From positions 433,758 to 497,757 of the forward strand of contig CAWBGK010000011.1 of the NCBI GenBank assembly GCA_963788305.1: a stretch of 64,000 bases of DNA, in the 5' to 3' direction. A program made the position numbers and the translations under genes. This DNA comes from UTCFX2 sp963788305. Its GTDB lineage: Bacteria > Chloroflexota > Anaerolineae > Anaerolineales > UBA4823. Every line of letters starts with the position of its first letter. Positions within the stretch are counted from its first letter, which is position 1. The notes under the pieces were generated by a model. The model did not search any database. It was given only the letters and a program-made list of their open reading frames with translations, and was not told where the DNA came from. This document shows positions 37,718-46,775 of the stretch, one piece after another.

Positions 37718-40133
37718 ATGGAAAACCAAGTCGTATTACCTATTCTGGGGATGACCTGCGCTAACTGCTCTGCGGCTGTCGAGCGCAGCCTACGAAAAGA
37801 GAGAGGGGTTAAGTCGGCCAGCGTTAACCTATCAACGGAAAAAGCCACCGTTGAGCTCGAGGAAAATCTTGAGATGTCTCTGCTGGTTGACCGCGTGAGG
37901 CGAGCAGGTTATGACGTGGCCATGGGAGAAGCAACCTATCTGTTGGAAAATCTGAGCGATAACTCGGACGCACTGGTGATCGAAAAGCGTTTCAAGGATC
38001 TCCCCGGGATTTACAAGGTTCAAATCAATCTCTCCAACAGTTTGCTTCGGATCGAATATGTACCCACGGAAATTGAAGCGAACGAATTGACCAGGGTGCT
38101 GCGTGAGCTTGGCTATCGCTATTCCGAAAATGTCACCAGCGAAGATGCTGAAGCCCAGGCGCGGAAGAAAGAGATCGACCTGCAGCGACATTACCTGACC
38201 GTGGGGCTAATCTTCACGATCCCTCTGTTTGCGCTCTCGATGGCGATGGATTTTGGCCTGCTTCCTGCAAGCTGGGCACATTCCAGCTGGATCAACTGGG
38301 TCATGCTGGCGCTTGCAACACCCGTACAGTTCTATGTCGGGAGGGAATTCTACAGTGGAGCGTATAAATCAATCCGAAATGGCTCGGCGAATATGGATGT
38401 CCTTGTTGCGATGGGATCATCGGCGGCATATTTTTATTCGATCCCTGTCACGCTCGGATTGATGCGCGGGCACGTATATTTTGAAACAGCTGCAGTGATT
38501 ATCACCTTGATCAAGCTTGGCAAGTACCTGGAGGCTCGGGCGAAAGGGAAGACGAGCGAGTCGATAAAGAAATTAATGGGGCTGCGCTCGAAAACCGCCC
38601 GGGTCATGCGCTTCGAGCAGGAAATAGAAATCTCGGTAGACGAAGTTGAGATTGGTGATATTGTAATCGTCCGTCCAGGCGAGAAAATCCCGGTCGACGG
38701 CAAAGTAATAGAAGGTTCATCCAGCGTAGACGAATCGATGTTAACTGGTGAATCAATGCCCGTAGAGAAAAAAGTTGGTGATACAGTTGTCGGGGCGTCG
38801 ATCAACAAGAATGGTTTGCTGAGATTCCGGGCAACGCAAGTGGGTAAAAACACCGTTCTGGCACAAATTATCCGTTTGGTCGAGGAAGCGCAGGCCAGCA
38901 AGGCTCCGATTCAAAAGCTGGTTGACAAGGTTTCTGCTGTATTTGTTCCTTCAGTTATTGTTATAGCCGTCCTGACCTTTCTTGGCTGGTATTTCTTCGG
39001 CTCCATCCCGGTGAACTCTGATGTCAACCAGTTCACTTACGCTCTAACCAAGATGGTGGCTGTTTTGGTGATTGCCTGCCCCTGTGCGATGGGTTTAGCC
39101 ACACCAACAGCAGTTATGGTTGGAACGGGTAAGGGAGCGGAGCTCGGCATCCTGATAAAGTCGAGCGAAGCGCTTGAACTGGCTGGCAAAATAAAGACAG
39201 TGGTGCTGGATAAGACCGGCACGATTACCCGCGGAAAACCGGAAGTGGTCGATATTATTGCCACCAATGGTATTTCGGATCGAGAGGTCCTGCGGATCAC
39301 TGCCAGCGTGGAAAAAGGCAGCGAACACCCATTGGGTGAAGCCATCGTTGGAGAAGCCAGGCGCCTGGATCTCGGGCTGGAAGAACCGGAGGAATTTTTT
39401 GCATTGTCCGGGTACGGCGTGGAAGCCATGCTGGAAGGACGCAGCATCCAGGTAGGCAATACACGGCTTGATGGAAAAGCATGGTATTGAAATTCAAGAG
39501 CCGGTGCTTTCAAATCTTTCGCTCTGGCAAGAAAGCGGGAAAACCGTGGTTCAGGTAGCCGTGGAAAACAAGCTCGTGGGAATGCTCGCGATAGCTGACG
39601 CAATAAAGCCGGATTCCATCCAGGCTATTCGGCAGCTTCAGGAAATGGATATTGAAGTGGTCATGCTCACTGGAGATAACCAGAATACTGCACTGGCTGT
39701 TGCGAAATCGGTCGGGATCAATTCGATTCGAGCCGAAGTGCTGCCGCGCGATAAATCCAATGAAGTAGCGTCCCTTCAACAGCAAGGCAAAGTGGTGGCG
39801 ATGGTCGGGGACGGGATAAACGACGCGCCGGCGCTGGCAAAAGCGGATGTGGGCATCGCAATCGGAACGGGTACAGATGTGGCGATTGCGTCCGCTCCAG
39901 TGGTGCTTGTTGGCGGAAGCCTTAACGGCGTCCCGCGGGCGATTAAACTGTCCCGCCGGGTAGTGCGTACGATCCACCAGAACCTTTTCTGGGCATTCTT
40001 CTACAATATCATTCTTATCCCAGCAGCGGCTCTGGGTTTTCTGAGCCCCATCCTGGCAGCAAGCGCCATGGCTTTCAGCAGCGTTTTTGTGGTATCGAAC
40101 AGCTTAAGGCTGCGGAACTTTACCCCTCAATAA
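37718..40133 (+). CDS. copA: Copper-translocating P-type ATPase, frame break near 39468
   Basis: A P1B-type ATPase exporting Cu(I). The ATG at 37718 gives an N-terminal HMA domain with the CxxC pair (GMTCANC, Cys14 and Cys17), then a second, degenerate HMA segment (about 70-150), eight TM helices, the actuator loop (LTGESMPVEKK), CPC in VIACPCAMGLATPTA, phosphorylation site DKTGTITRG, and the ATP-binding and hinge motifs (GDGINDAPALAKADVG). The frame ends at 39490, and the true continuation (MEKHGIEIQEPV) begins in the next frame at about 39468. About 800 residues in total. First gene of a copper unit. Confidence 0.94.
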
Positions 40134-40167
40134 TCCGGTTTTTTACTTTAAATCAGGAGATCAAGGA

Positions 40168-40680
40168 ATGAAGAAAACCTATTTAATGATTGGTTTGACA
40201 ATTCTGCTGGGTTCACTCATTTCGGCATGCAGCCGCACCTCAGCGCCAAATTTTGCGGAGATTCCCGCTGGTAAGGCTTTCGCCGACGGCGAGGAAATCT
40301 TCTTCTCGCATACCGAAGTTTCAGATGCAGCTGTTGCAGAGGTATTAACCACGATGATGAAATCGCCAGTACTTTTAGTCCCCTCTCTGGCTGAAATCCC
40401 GGATTCGTCGTTAGCCAAAGTGTATGTTTTCAAGAATGGCGTTGCTGGTTCAGGACCGTTGAAATTTCAAGCAGATGTGTTTCCAAACCAACCAGGTGAT
40501 CCGGACTATTCACCGCTTCGCAAGATAGTCTTCGTCTCCTGGACGAATGAAGGCATTGCCGAGATATTGAAATCTGAGGAAGAAATCAATGCACGCCTTG
40601 AAGCAGGAGCGCTAACCCTGGAGGAGTTGGATATTGTTGTCAATATGCCGTTCATGACCTGGAATGGTGGGCAGCGATAA
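40168..40680 (+). CDS. Lipoprotein of the copper operon
   Basis: A 170-residue protein with a signal peptide (MKKTYLMIGLTILLGSLI) and lipobox SAC, so it is anchored outside the membrane by Cys21. The mature part (AFADGEEIFFSHTEVSDAAV, MMKSPVLLVPSLAEIP) lacks obvious Cys/His metal motifs but has several Met. It resembles DUF7482-type proteins of Chloroflexota. It stands between copA and the SafE-cupredoxin gene, and its stop overlaps that start by one base. A periplasmic copper-handling role is inference. Confidence 0.7.
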   Translation: MKKTYLMIGLTILLGSLISACSRTSAPNFAEIPAGKAFADGEEIFFSHTEVSDAAVAEVLTTMMKSPVLLVPSLAEIPDSSLAKVYVFKNGVAGSGPLKFQADVFPNQPGDPDYSPLRKIVFVSWTNEGIAEILKSEEEINARLEAGALTLEELDIVVNMPFMTWNGGQR

Positions 40681-41864
40681 TGGAGAATGCCGTCCTGGTT
40701 GCTTTTATTACTGGCCTAACTGCCGGGGGTCTAAGCTGTTTTGCTGTGCAAGGCGGCTTGCTCTCTGCTTCGATTGCCCAAAAACTGGAATCAGAAAGTT
40801 TCAATACCGGGAGAACTGCTTCACCCCAAAATAATGGGACGACTTCTGTGCAGCCATTCACAGTCGGGATGATCCAGCCAATCCTGCTTTTTATGATTGC
40901 AAAGCTGTTTGCTTATACCATCATGGGGTTCTTCTTGGGCTGGCTGGGGTCTATTATCGCTTTCACCCCAAAAATGCAAGGAATAATCCAGCTTGCTGTT
41001 GGCATCTTCCTGGTTGGAAATGGTTTGCGGATGCTCAATGTTCACCCCATCTTCCGTTATTTTTCGTTTGAACCACCCGGACAAGTGACACGCTATATCC
41101 GGAAGGTTAGCAAGCACAGCGAAAGCTGGATAACTCCACTCTATTTGGGCGCCCTTACCGTATTGATACCCTGCGGTGTCACTCAAGCGATGATGGCTGT
41201 TGCAATCGGGACAGGCAGTCCATGGTTAGGCGCCGTAATCATGTTTGCCTTTGTGCTTGGAACAAGCCCAACTTTTATTGCTATTTCCTGGTTGGTAACC
41301 AGCCTGGGTGGATTGTTTCAAAAGTATTTCTATAAAGTTGTCGCAGTGATCGTCCTGGTATTGGGTCTCTATGGATTGAATGCAGGCTTGACGCTTGTAG
41401 GCTCGCCGGTATCGGCGTCCAGGATCGTACGAACCTTTCAAGATGAAAAATCTGCCGCAAAAGCTTCCAGCGCGGAGGAAATCGGTTCCAGCAATCCAGC
41501 TGTGGCAGCCACCAATATCCTAACAGAACCTTCTGAGACGCCATCTACCGGTACCGCGCAGCACACACCTGGCCTAATCTCACCGGTCGTGGCGGCTGCA
41601 GTAGAAGCAAAAATTAACGTTCAGAATAATGGTTACTCTCCAGAACTGGTTTCTCTTCCAGCTGATCAACCGATTGAGCTACATCTCGTAACCAATGAAA
41701 CCCACTCCTGTGCGCTTGCTTTTGTGATCCCCGAGCTAAATATTATGGAAATCCTGCCGGAAACCGGCGATGTCGTAGTGACTATCCCTGCGCAGCCAGC
41801 TGGTAAAACAATTGATTTTATGTGTTCAATGGGTATGTATACTGGATTATTCCAGTTCAATTAA
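40680..41864 (+). CDS. SafE/TauE-type membrane transporter fused to a cupredoxin domain
   Basis: A 394-residue two-part protein. Residues 1 to about 240 are a six-TM SafE/UreH-like transporter (TGLTAGGLSCFAVQGG with a Cys; ALTVLIPCGVTQAMM with a Pro-Cys pair in a helix). A low-complexity linker follows (about 245-300). The C-terminal 90 residues form a cupredoxin-like domain with copper-ligand candidates His/Cys (ETHSCALAFV) and Cys/Met (DFMCSMGMYTG). The Pro-Cys and Gly-Leu-Ser-Cys pairs resemble CcdA-type copper or thiol transporters. In this operon it probably moves copper or reductant for the exported copper-binding domain. Confidence 0.86.
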   Translation: MENAVLVAFITGLTAGGLSCFAVQGGLLSASIAQKLESESFNTGRTASPQNNGTTSVQPFTVGMIQPILLFMIAKLFAYTIMGFFLGWLGSIIAFTPKMQGIIQLAVGIFLVGNGLRMLNVHPIFRYFSFEPPGQVTRYIRKVSKHSESWITPLYLGALTVLIPCGVTQAMMAVAIGTGSPWLGAVIMFAFVLGTSPTFIAISWLVTSLGGLFQKYFYKVVAVIVLVLGLYGLNAGLTLVGSPVSASRIVRTFQDEKSAAKASSAEEIGSSNPAVAATNILTEPSETPSTGTAQHTPGLISPVVAAAVEAKINVQNNGYSPELVSLPADQPIELHLVTNETHSCALAFVIPELNIMEILPETGDVVVTIPAQPAGKTIDFMCSMGMYTGLFQFN

Positions 41865-41874
41865 GCGAGGCAAC

Positions 41875-42082
41875 ATGAGTTCGAATCAAGCTGACTATCC
41901 CAAATATGATTTGCCCTGCTTGCGTAATGCATCTCGAAGAACTGGAAGATGAACTACCCGGTATCCTGTTCATCAAGGCGAATTATCACTCGCAGAGTAT
42001 GAATGTTGAATTTGATGAAAACCAGATCAGCGAAGAGGAAATCCATAAAGCTGTTGAAGGGATCGGTTATGAGATTGCCTGA
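41875..42082 (+). CDS. CopZ-like HMA metallochaperone, frame break near 41880
   Basis: A small heavy-metal-associated domain of about 68 residues. The metal site MICPACVMH and the rest (EEEIHKAVEGIGYEIA) form a typical HMA ferredoxin-like fold, stopping at 42082. The ATG at 41875 has GAGG upstream but is out of frame with the conserved part by one base. It directly follows the SafE-cupredoxin gene and likely hands copper to CopA. Confidence 0.75.
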
Positions 42083-42089
42083 TCTTGGA

Positions 42090-42485
42090 TCACCAAATCG
42101 TTTCGACGGCTACTGCAGAGACATCAAATTGTGGAGGCTGTTCTAAGTGCTTTTTTACCGCACAGAGTTCTGCGCTTTTAATCAACGCGGGTAAATACTT
42201 CTCAGGAAAGGTTGGCGGAACTTGAATTTCAAGATCAATTTTTCCGATCATACCGTTGCTTGAATTTTGATACATTCTTTGGATAATCCGAATGCCTTCG
42301 CTAGGAAGACCTCGCTGCTGGCAAAAACCTAAGACGTAAATCCCGGCACAGGTTCCAATTGAAGCCAGGAAGGTTGCAAAAGGCGATGGGGCTGTTGCTG
42401 ATGGCAGCTGATCCGTGTACACAGTGAAATCCCCAAAATGTGCATCAACGCGTGAACCGCCAGGGAAGTCAATGACCATTTCCAT
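42090..42485 (-). CDS. OsmC/Ohr family protein
   Basis: A 131-residue thiol-peroxidase-fold protein. The two redox Cys are seen: SIGTCAGIYVLGFC in the first and KSAELCAVKKHL in the second helix. It starts MEMVIDFPGGSRVDAHFGDF, a variant close to the OsmC subgroup. It converges with the copper operon, whose stop is 7 bases away. It could protect against organic peroxides produced under copper stress. Confidence 0.88.
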   Translation of the reverse strand: MEMVIDFPGGSRVDAHFGDFTVYTDQLPSATAPSPFATFLASIGTCAGIYVLGFCQQRGLPSEGIRIIQRMYQNSSNGMIGKIDLEIQVPPTFPEKYLPALIKSAELCAVKKHLEQPPQFDVSAVAVETIW

Positions 42486-43048
42486 AAAATTCTCTCCTCA
42501 TTATCGTATAAATAACTATAGAAATTAGATGCACCTTTTTTGGATCGGTTACATCTCTCTAAGATATTTATTCTATTTCCTCAAAAGAACCATTATTAAT
42601 CAGCCTCTTTCATTGGTCCGCTTTGCACCTACACGATTCTGCATCTGTGGATAAGTGCCGAAAAACTGTGGATAAAAAATGAATATTGGGGATAAATGGC
42701 TTATTTGTTCGAAAAATCTTCAATATGTTTTCTCTCTTTGCCCTTTTTTAGGAATATTCAATATACCTTTTTTTCTCCTAAAGAATATCGGTTAATACAG
42801 ACCGTACATCCACATGAAGCGGTTGACAGTTTTCTATCAGAATGCCGCTATATCTATTGCGAAGACGATCTCAAGCCCTACGGGTACGGGATAAGTTTCC
42901 CTTCCTTCAGCTTATCCACATATCCACAGGCACTACTACGACTACGAATATAGAATAATAAACATTAAACAAATATCAAAGGGGAAAAAATTCCAGAAAC
43001 GGCTCGACACAAATCGATATTCCATTCATTCACCAAAATTCCATCAAT
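42486..43048. other. Candidate chromosomal origin of replication (DnaA-box cluster, AT-rich, gene-free)
   Basis: A 563-base stretch without a supportable gene between two outward-neighbouring minus-strand genes. Perfect DnaA boxes: TGTGGATAA at 42646-42654 and 42667-42675 and TTATCCACA at 42912-42920. Near-matches with one mismatch: 42687-42695 and 42920-42928. The two clusters face in opposite directions, with very AT-rich DNA between and after them (for example 42770-42830 and 42940-43040). The layout resembles a bipartite oriC. dnaA is not nearby. A frame of 85 codons inside it (42696-42953) is rejected as a gene. Confidence 0.68.
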
Positions 43049-45093
43049 TTAGGTGTTCATCTCTTCCCGAACTTTCTGGTAGAGCACTTCAGCTTTCAGC
43101 TCGCTTAACGTGTAGCAAGGAGCTTTGAGGTGTTCGGCCAGGTTTTGGGCCAGCCCTTGATCAAATGCAGCATGCTCCATATTGATGACAACACTGCGAA
43201 TTTCATCTCCAGCAATGCGGTCTGCGAGCCGGTTGGATTCTTCATGAGGCGGAATGTTTGTCAGAGAGACGTTTCCGGCGCCGTCTGTCAATAAGATGAT
43301 CAGGGGGTTGACATCAGGGTGGATGATGCGCTCTTTCAGGATCACATCGTGTGCCATAAACAATCCAGCAGAAAGGGGAGTCTTTCCACCGACGGGGATA
43401 TCGGACAGGGCGCGTTTGGCAAGCTGGACCGAATTCGTAGGAGGTAATATTAAGGTGGCTCGGTCTTTCTGGAAAACCACCAGACCCACCCGGTCGCGGC
43501 GTTGGTAGGCATCTGTGAGAAGCGAAAGGATAGCCCCTTTGGTCGCAGCCATGCGTTCGGCGACAGCCATCGACCATGATGCATCCACGACAAACAGAAT
43601 GAGGTTAGCAGCTTTCTTCACTCGAACTTTGCGCTGAAAATCACCCTTTTGAATGGCGAAAGCTATTTTTTTTCGTTGCTCGATGCGATCTTTTTGGAAA
43701 GGGGCCGCGGCGCGCAAGGTGGCGTCAAAAGCCAAATCATCCGTTTTACCGTGCGCCGGCCTGGATTGGATATAACGACCCCGCTTGCGTTCTGTTCGAG
43801 TTTGCGACCTCCTGCCTGCATATCGGCGGGTGATGCGGTCGATAGGATTCTGGATTTTTCTGGGGAGAAAGGTCTGCCCAATCTTGACCTTTTCTCCACC
43901 CTCCCACCAGTTTGCACTCAGCTGATCGAAAACATTCTGATGGGAAGGCTCGGTTGGTGGTTGGCTGGAGGTCTCGTCAGAGATCTCAGCTGTTACCCCA
44001 TCTTTTTTTTTTCGCTGGCTTCTTCGTCTTCTGGAACAGGTTTTACTTCGCTCTGATCCGGCGTGGCACCCTGCAGCTGTTCGATGCGTTCTTGCAGGTC
44101 TTCCATGGACATTTCCGCCTGATGGAAGGGGCCGCGTTTGATGCGGTGAGGTAAAGCCAGCTCTGCAGCCAGGGCAATATCGCGCTCAGAAATTTCTTTA
44201 CGACCCTCGAAAGCTGCATGTGCTTTTGCGGTCTTTAAAATCACAAGATCAGATCGATGACCGTCAACGTTCAGTGAAGATGTTAATGATGCGATGGCGA
44301 TCAGGTCCCGGTTGGAGTATGTTACTTCATCCAGCAGGGTGATCGCCTGTTCGATTTGATGGGAGAGTTCTTGCTCCCGAATAAGCCACTGCTGATAGAA
44401 TTTTTCAGGGTTTTCCTCGAATGCCAGGTTTCGCTGCATGATGACAACCCGTTCCCGGGTATCGCGGATGCCATGAATTTCAACTGAAAGGGCAAAACGG
44501 TCTAACAGTTGGGGTCGAAGATCACCCTCTTCCGGATTCATCGTGCCGACCAGGATAAACCGGGCTGGGTGGGAAAACGAGATACCTTCCCTTTCGACAA
44601 TGTTGACTCCCATCGCGGCAGAATCGAGCAGCAGATCCACGACATGGTCGTCCAGAAGGTTGACCTCATCGATATACAACAGGCCGCGGTTAGCAGCCGC
44701 AAGCACGCCTGGCTCAAACCGGCGTTCGCCTTTTTGGATCGCCTTTTCGATATCCAGGGTTCCAACAACACGATCCTCGGTGGCACTGACCGGCAGATCC
44801 ACAAAGCGAATTTGTCTTTCCGATACTTCCATCTGCCTTTCGTCTAAAAGCTGCTTCTTCACCCAGTCCGACCAGGTATTGGGTTTGTCCGGGTCGTCAT
44901 TGAAGGGAGAATCGTTAAATACTTTAATTTTGGGCAGAAGTGCGGCCATCGCTCGAGCGGCTGTTGACTTTGCAGTACCGCGTTCGCCCCGGATAAGAAC
45001 ACCACCAATCCGCGGGTTAACCGCGTTTAAAACCAGGGCGCGTTTCATACGTTCCTGACCAACAATTGCCGTAAATGGATAAATTGGAGGCAT
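43049..45093 (-). CDS. Fused ChlI/ChlD-type chelatase AAA+/VWA protein, frame break in A10 run
   Basis: A single chain of about 680 residues. The AAA+ half has Walker A (GERGTAKSTAARAM), Walker B (LLYIDEVNLLDD) and the Arg-finger part (PQLLDRFALSVEI). An acidic linker and a VWA domain follow, with a MIDAS-like site (FVVDASWSMAVAER, where Trp replaces the usual Gly; DGAGNVSL as the second part). The frame breaks in a T10/A10 run at 44003-44012; one extra A restores it. Start at 45093 with GAGG upstream. ChlI/ChlD drive Mg insertion in chlorophyll or Co insertion with CobN; no large catalytic subunit is visible here, so the metal is uncertain. Confidence 0.87.
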
Positions 45094-45206
45094 AGTTTCC
45101 TCATAAGTACGCGTGCTCTCCGCATTTCCCACGGATATTCAGGAAATCAGAGTGCACGCGCCAGTGATTGCGCATTCTGGTATGAATTCTATCCTGAATA
45201 TAAAGG

Positions 45207-45235
45207 TTGTCAAGTTGCCTTTTCACCTTTATAAT
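45207..45235 (+). promoter_or_regulatory. Sigma-70 promoter of the S1 gene
   Basis: TTGTCA (45207-45212), 17-base spacer, perfect TATAAT (45230-45235), 40 bases before the ATG at 45276. Confidence 0.75.
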
Positions 45236-45275
45236 ACACTCCTAAAATTAATGTTCAACCGGAGATAGCAATATT

Positions 45276-46520
45276 ATGGAACAAGACGGCGCCCTATTTG
45301 GGCAAGAGGGTGGGACTGAAGAGAAGGAGTTGATGCAATCGCTCCTCGACGAAGGCCTCAGCCTGGATCTTCCGAACCAAGGTGAAATTCGCCATGGAAC
45401 TATCGCAACAATCCGAGAAAACGAGATTCTTGTCAGCATTGGAACCAAATCGGAGGGAGTCATATCCGGCCGAGAACTCGAACAGATCCCGGATGAAGAA
45501 AGAGTAGCACTTCGCGTAGGGCAGGAGATCCCGGTATTTGTTCTCGCTCCTGAAGATCCCAACGGAAACGTTGTATTATCCTATCTGCGCGCTCGAGAAG
45601 AAAAGGATTGGGATGATGTCCAGGCGCTGCTTGAGTCGAACGAAGAGCACTCAAGTAAAATTATCGGGTACAACAAGGGAGGTCTTATCGTCCCGATTGG
45701 CAGTTTGCGTGGATTTGTACCTGCGTCCCAGATCAGCCTCACTCGCCGACCTGGCGGAGAAAATCCCGAGCAGCGCTACGGAAAGATGGTCGGTGATCCG
45801 ATTGTTGTCCGTGTGATAGAAGTCGACCGGGACCGCCGGAGATTGATCCTCTCGGAGCGGCTTGCGCTTCAAGAGACTCGTGAGACTTTGAAGGACCGCC
45901 TGCTGGATGAATTGCAGGAAGGCGATGTTCGAACCGGAAAGGTCACAAGCCTCGCAGATTTTGGTGCATTTGTCAATATAGACGGTGCAGACGGCCTGGT
46001 TCATATGTCGGAAATATCATGGGACCGCATCCAACATCCCAACGAAGTTTTGAAGGTTGGCGATGAAGTCAAGGTGAAAGTGATCAGTGTTGATCGCGAT
46101 CGCAAGCGAATTGGGCTCTCAATCCGCCAGCTACAGCGCGACCCATGGATGGAAAGGGTTGGTGAGCTGAAGGAAGGAATGCTCATCGAGGGGACGGTCA
46201 CCCATCTGACTAAATTTGGGGCTTTTGCCCGAATCGGCGAAGACCTTGAAGGTTTGATTCACGTCTCAGAATTGAGCGAGCAGCGGGTCAATCACCCGAA
46301 AGAGGTGGTTCGCGAAGGCGAAGTAATCACCCTGCGGATCATCAAGATCGACGAAGATCGGCATCGTATCGGCTTAAGCCGCCGGAAAGTCGATTCAGCC
46401 GCATTCACGGATTTGGATTGGAAGCTCGCCTTATCTGATGAGGTAGTGAAACCGGATTCTGACGAGGATGCGAGCGAATCTGCTGTAGAAGAGACAGAAC
46501 AGAGCAAATCGGAAGCTTAG
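45276..46520 (+). CDS. rpsA: 30S ribosomal protein S1 homologue (four S1 domains)
   Basis: A 414-residue protein with four S1 RNA-binding repeats at about 35-105, 120-190, 205-275 and 290-360 (for example TSLADFGAFVNIDGADGLVH and THLTKFGAFARIGEDLEGLI). The third and fourth carry the classic S1 pattern. The C-terminal tail is acidic. S1 binds mRNA on the small subunit. The four-repeat length is typical of Gram-positive and Chloroflexota S1 proteins, shorter than the six repeats of E. coli. It is monocistronic, with its own promoter and terminator. Confidence 0.93.
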   Translation: MEQDGALFGQEGGTEEKELMQSLLDEGLSLDLPNQGEIRHGTIATIRENEILVSIGTKSEGVISGRELEQIPDEERVALRVGQEIPVFVLAPEDPNGNVVLSYLRAREEKDWDDVQALLESNEEHSSKIIGYNKGGLIVPIGSLRGFVPASQISLTRRPGGENPEQRYGKMVGDPIVVRVIEVDRDRRRLILSERLALQETRETLKDRLLDELQEGDVRTGKVTSLADFGAFVNIDGADGLVHMSEISWDRIQHPNEVLKVGDEVKVKVISVDRDRKRIGLSIRQLQRDPWMERVGELKEGMLIEGTVTHLTKFGAFARIGEDLEGLIHVSELSEQRVNHPKEVVREGEVITLRIIKIDEDRHRIGLSRRKVDSAAFTDLDWKLALSDEVVKPDSDEDASESAVEETEQSKSEA

Positions 46521-46571
46521 ATCGTTTCCGAAGAGATCATCTCATCTGCTCATCCTGAAGGTTAATCGTTT

Positions 46572-46605
46572 GAGCGTGCCTCTGAAAAAGGTACGCTCTT
46601 TTATT
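46572..46605 (+). terminator. Intrinsic terminator after rpsA
   Basis: A stem GAGCGT-g-CCT / AGG-t-ACGCTC with a 7-base loop is followed by TTTTATTT. Confidence 0.85.
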
Positions 46606-46775
46606 TACCTAAGAGTTTCGTTAACTTATTTTTTACAATAATCTTAAATAAGTGGTCTCTAACTAAACTCTGGTAGAATCCAATCGGATAAATAGTCTCA
46701 TAATCGTGAAGATGAAGGTTATTCGGCTAAGATATCCATTTATTTTATATTGGTTCAATGGTTAGGAGGATTTCC

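Noticed and set aside
42696..42953. An 85-codon plus-strand frame inside the DnaA-box region
   Set aside because: It has no ribosome site, is rich in Phe/Ser/Leu from AT-rich DNA, and overlaps the second DnaA-box cluster. It is more likely a chance frame in an origin.
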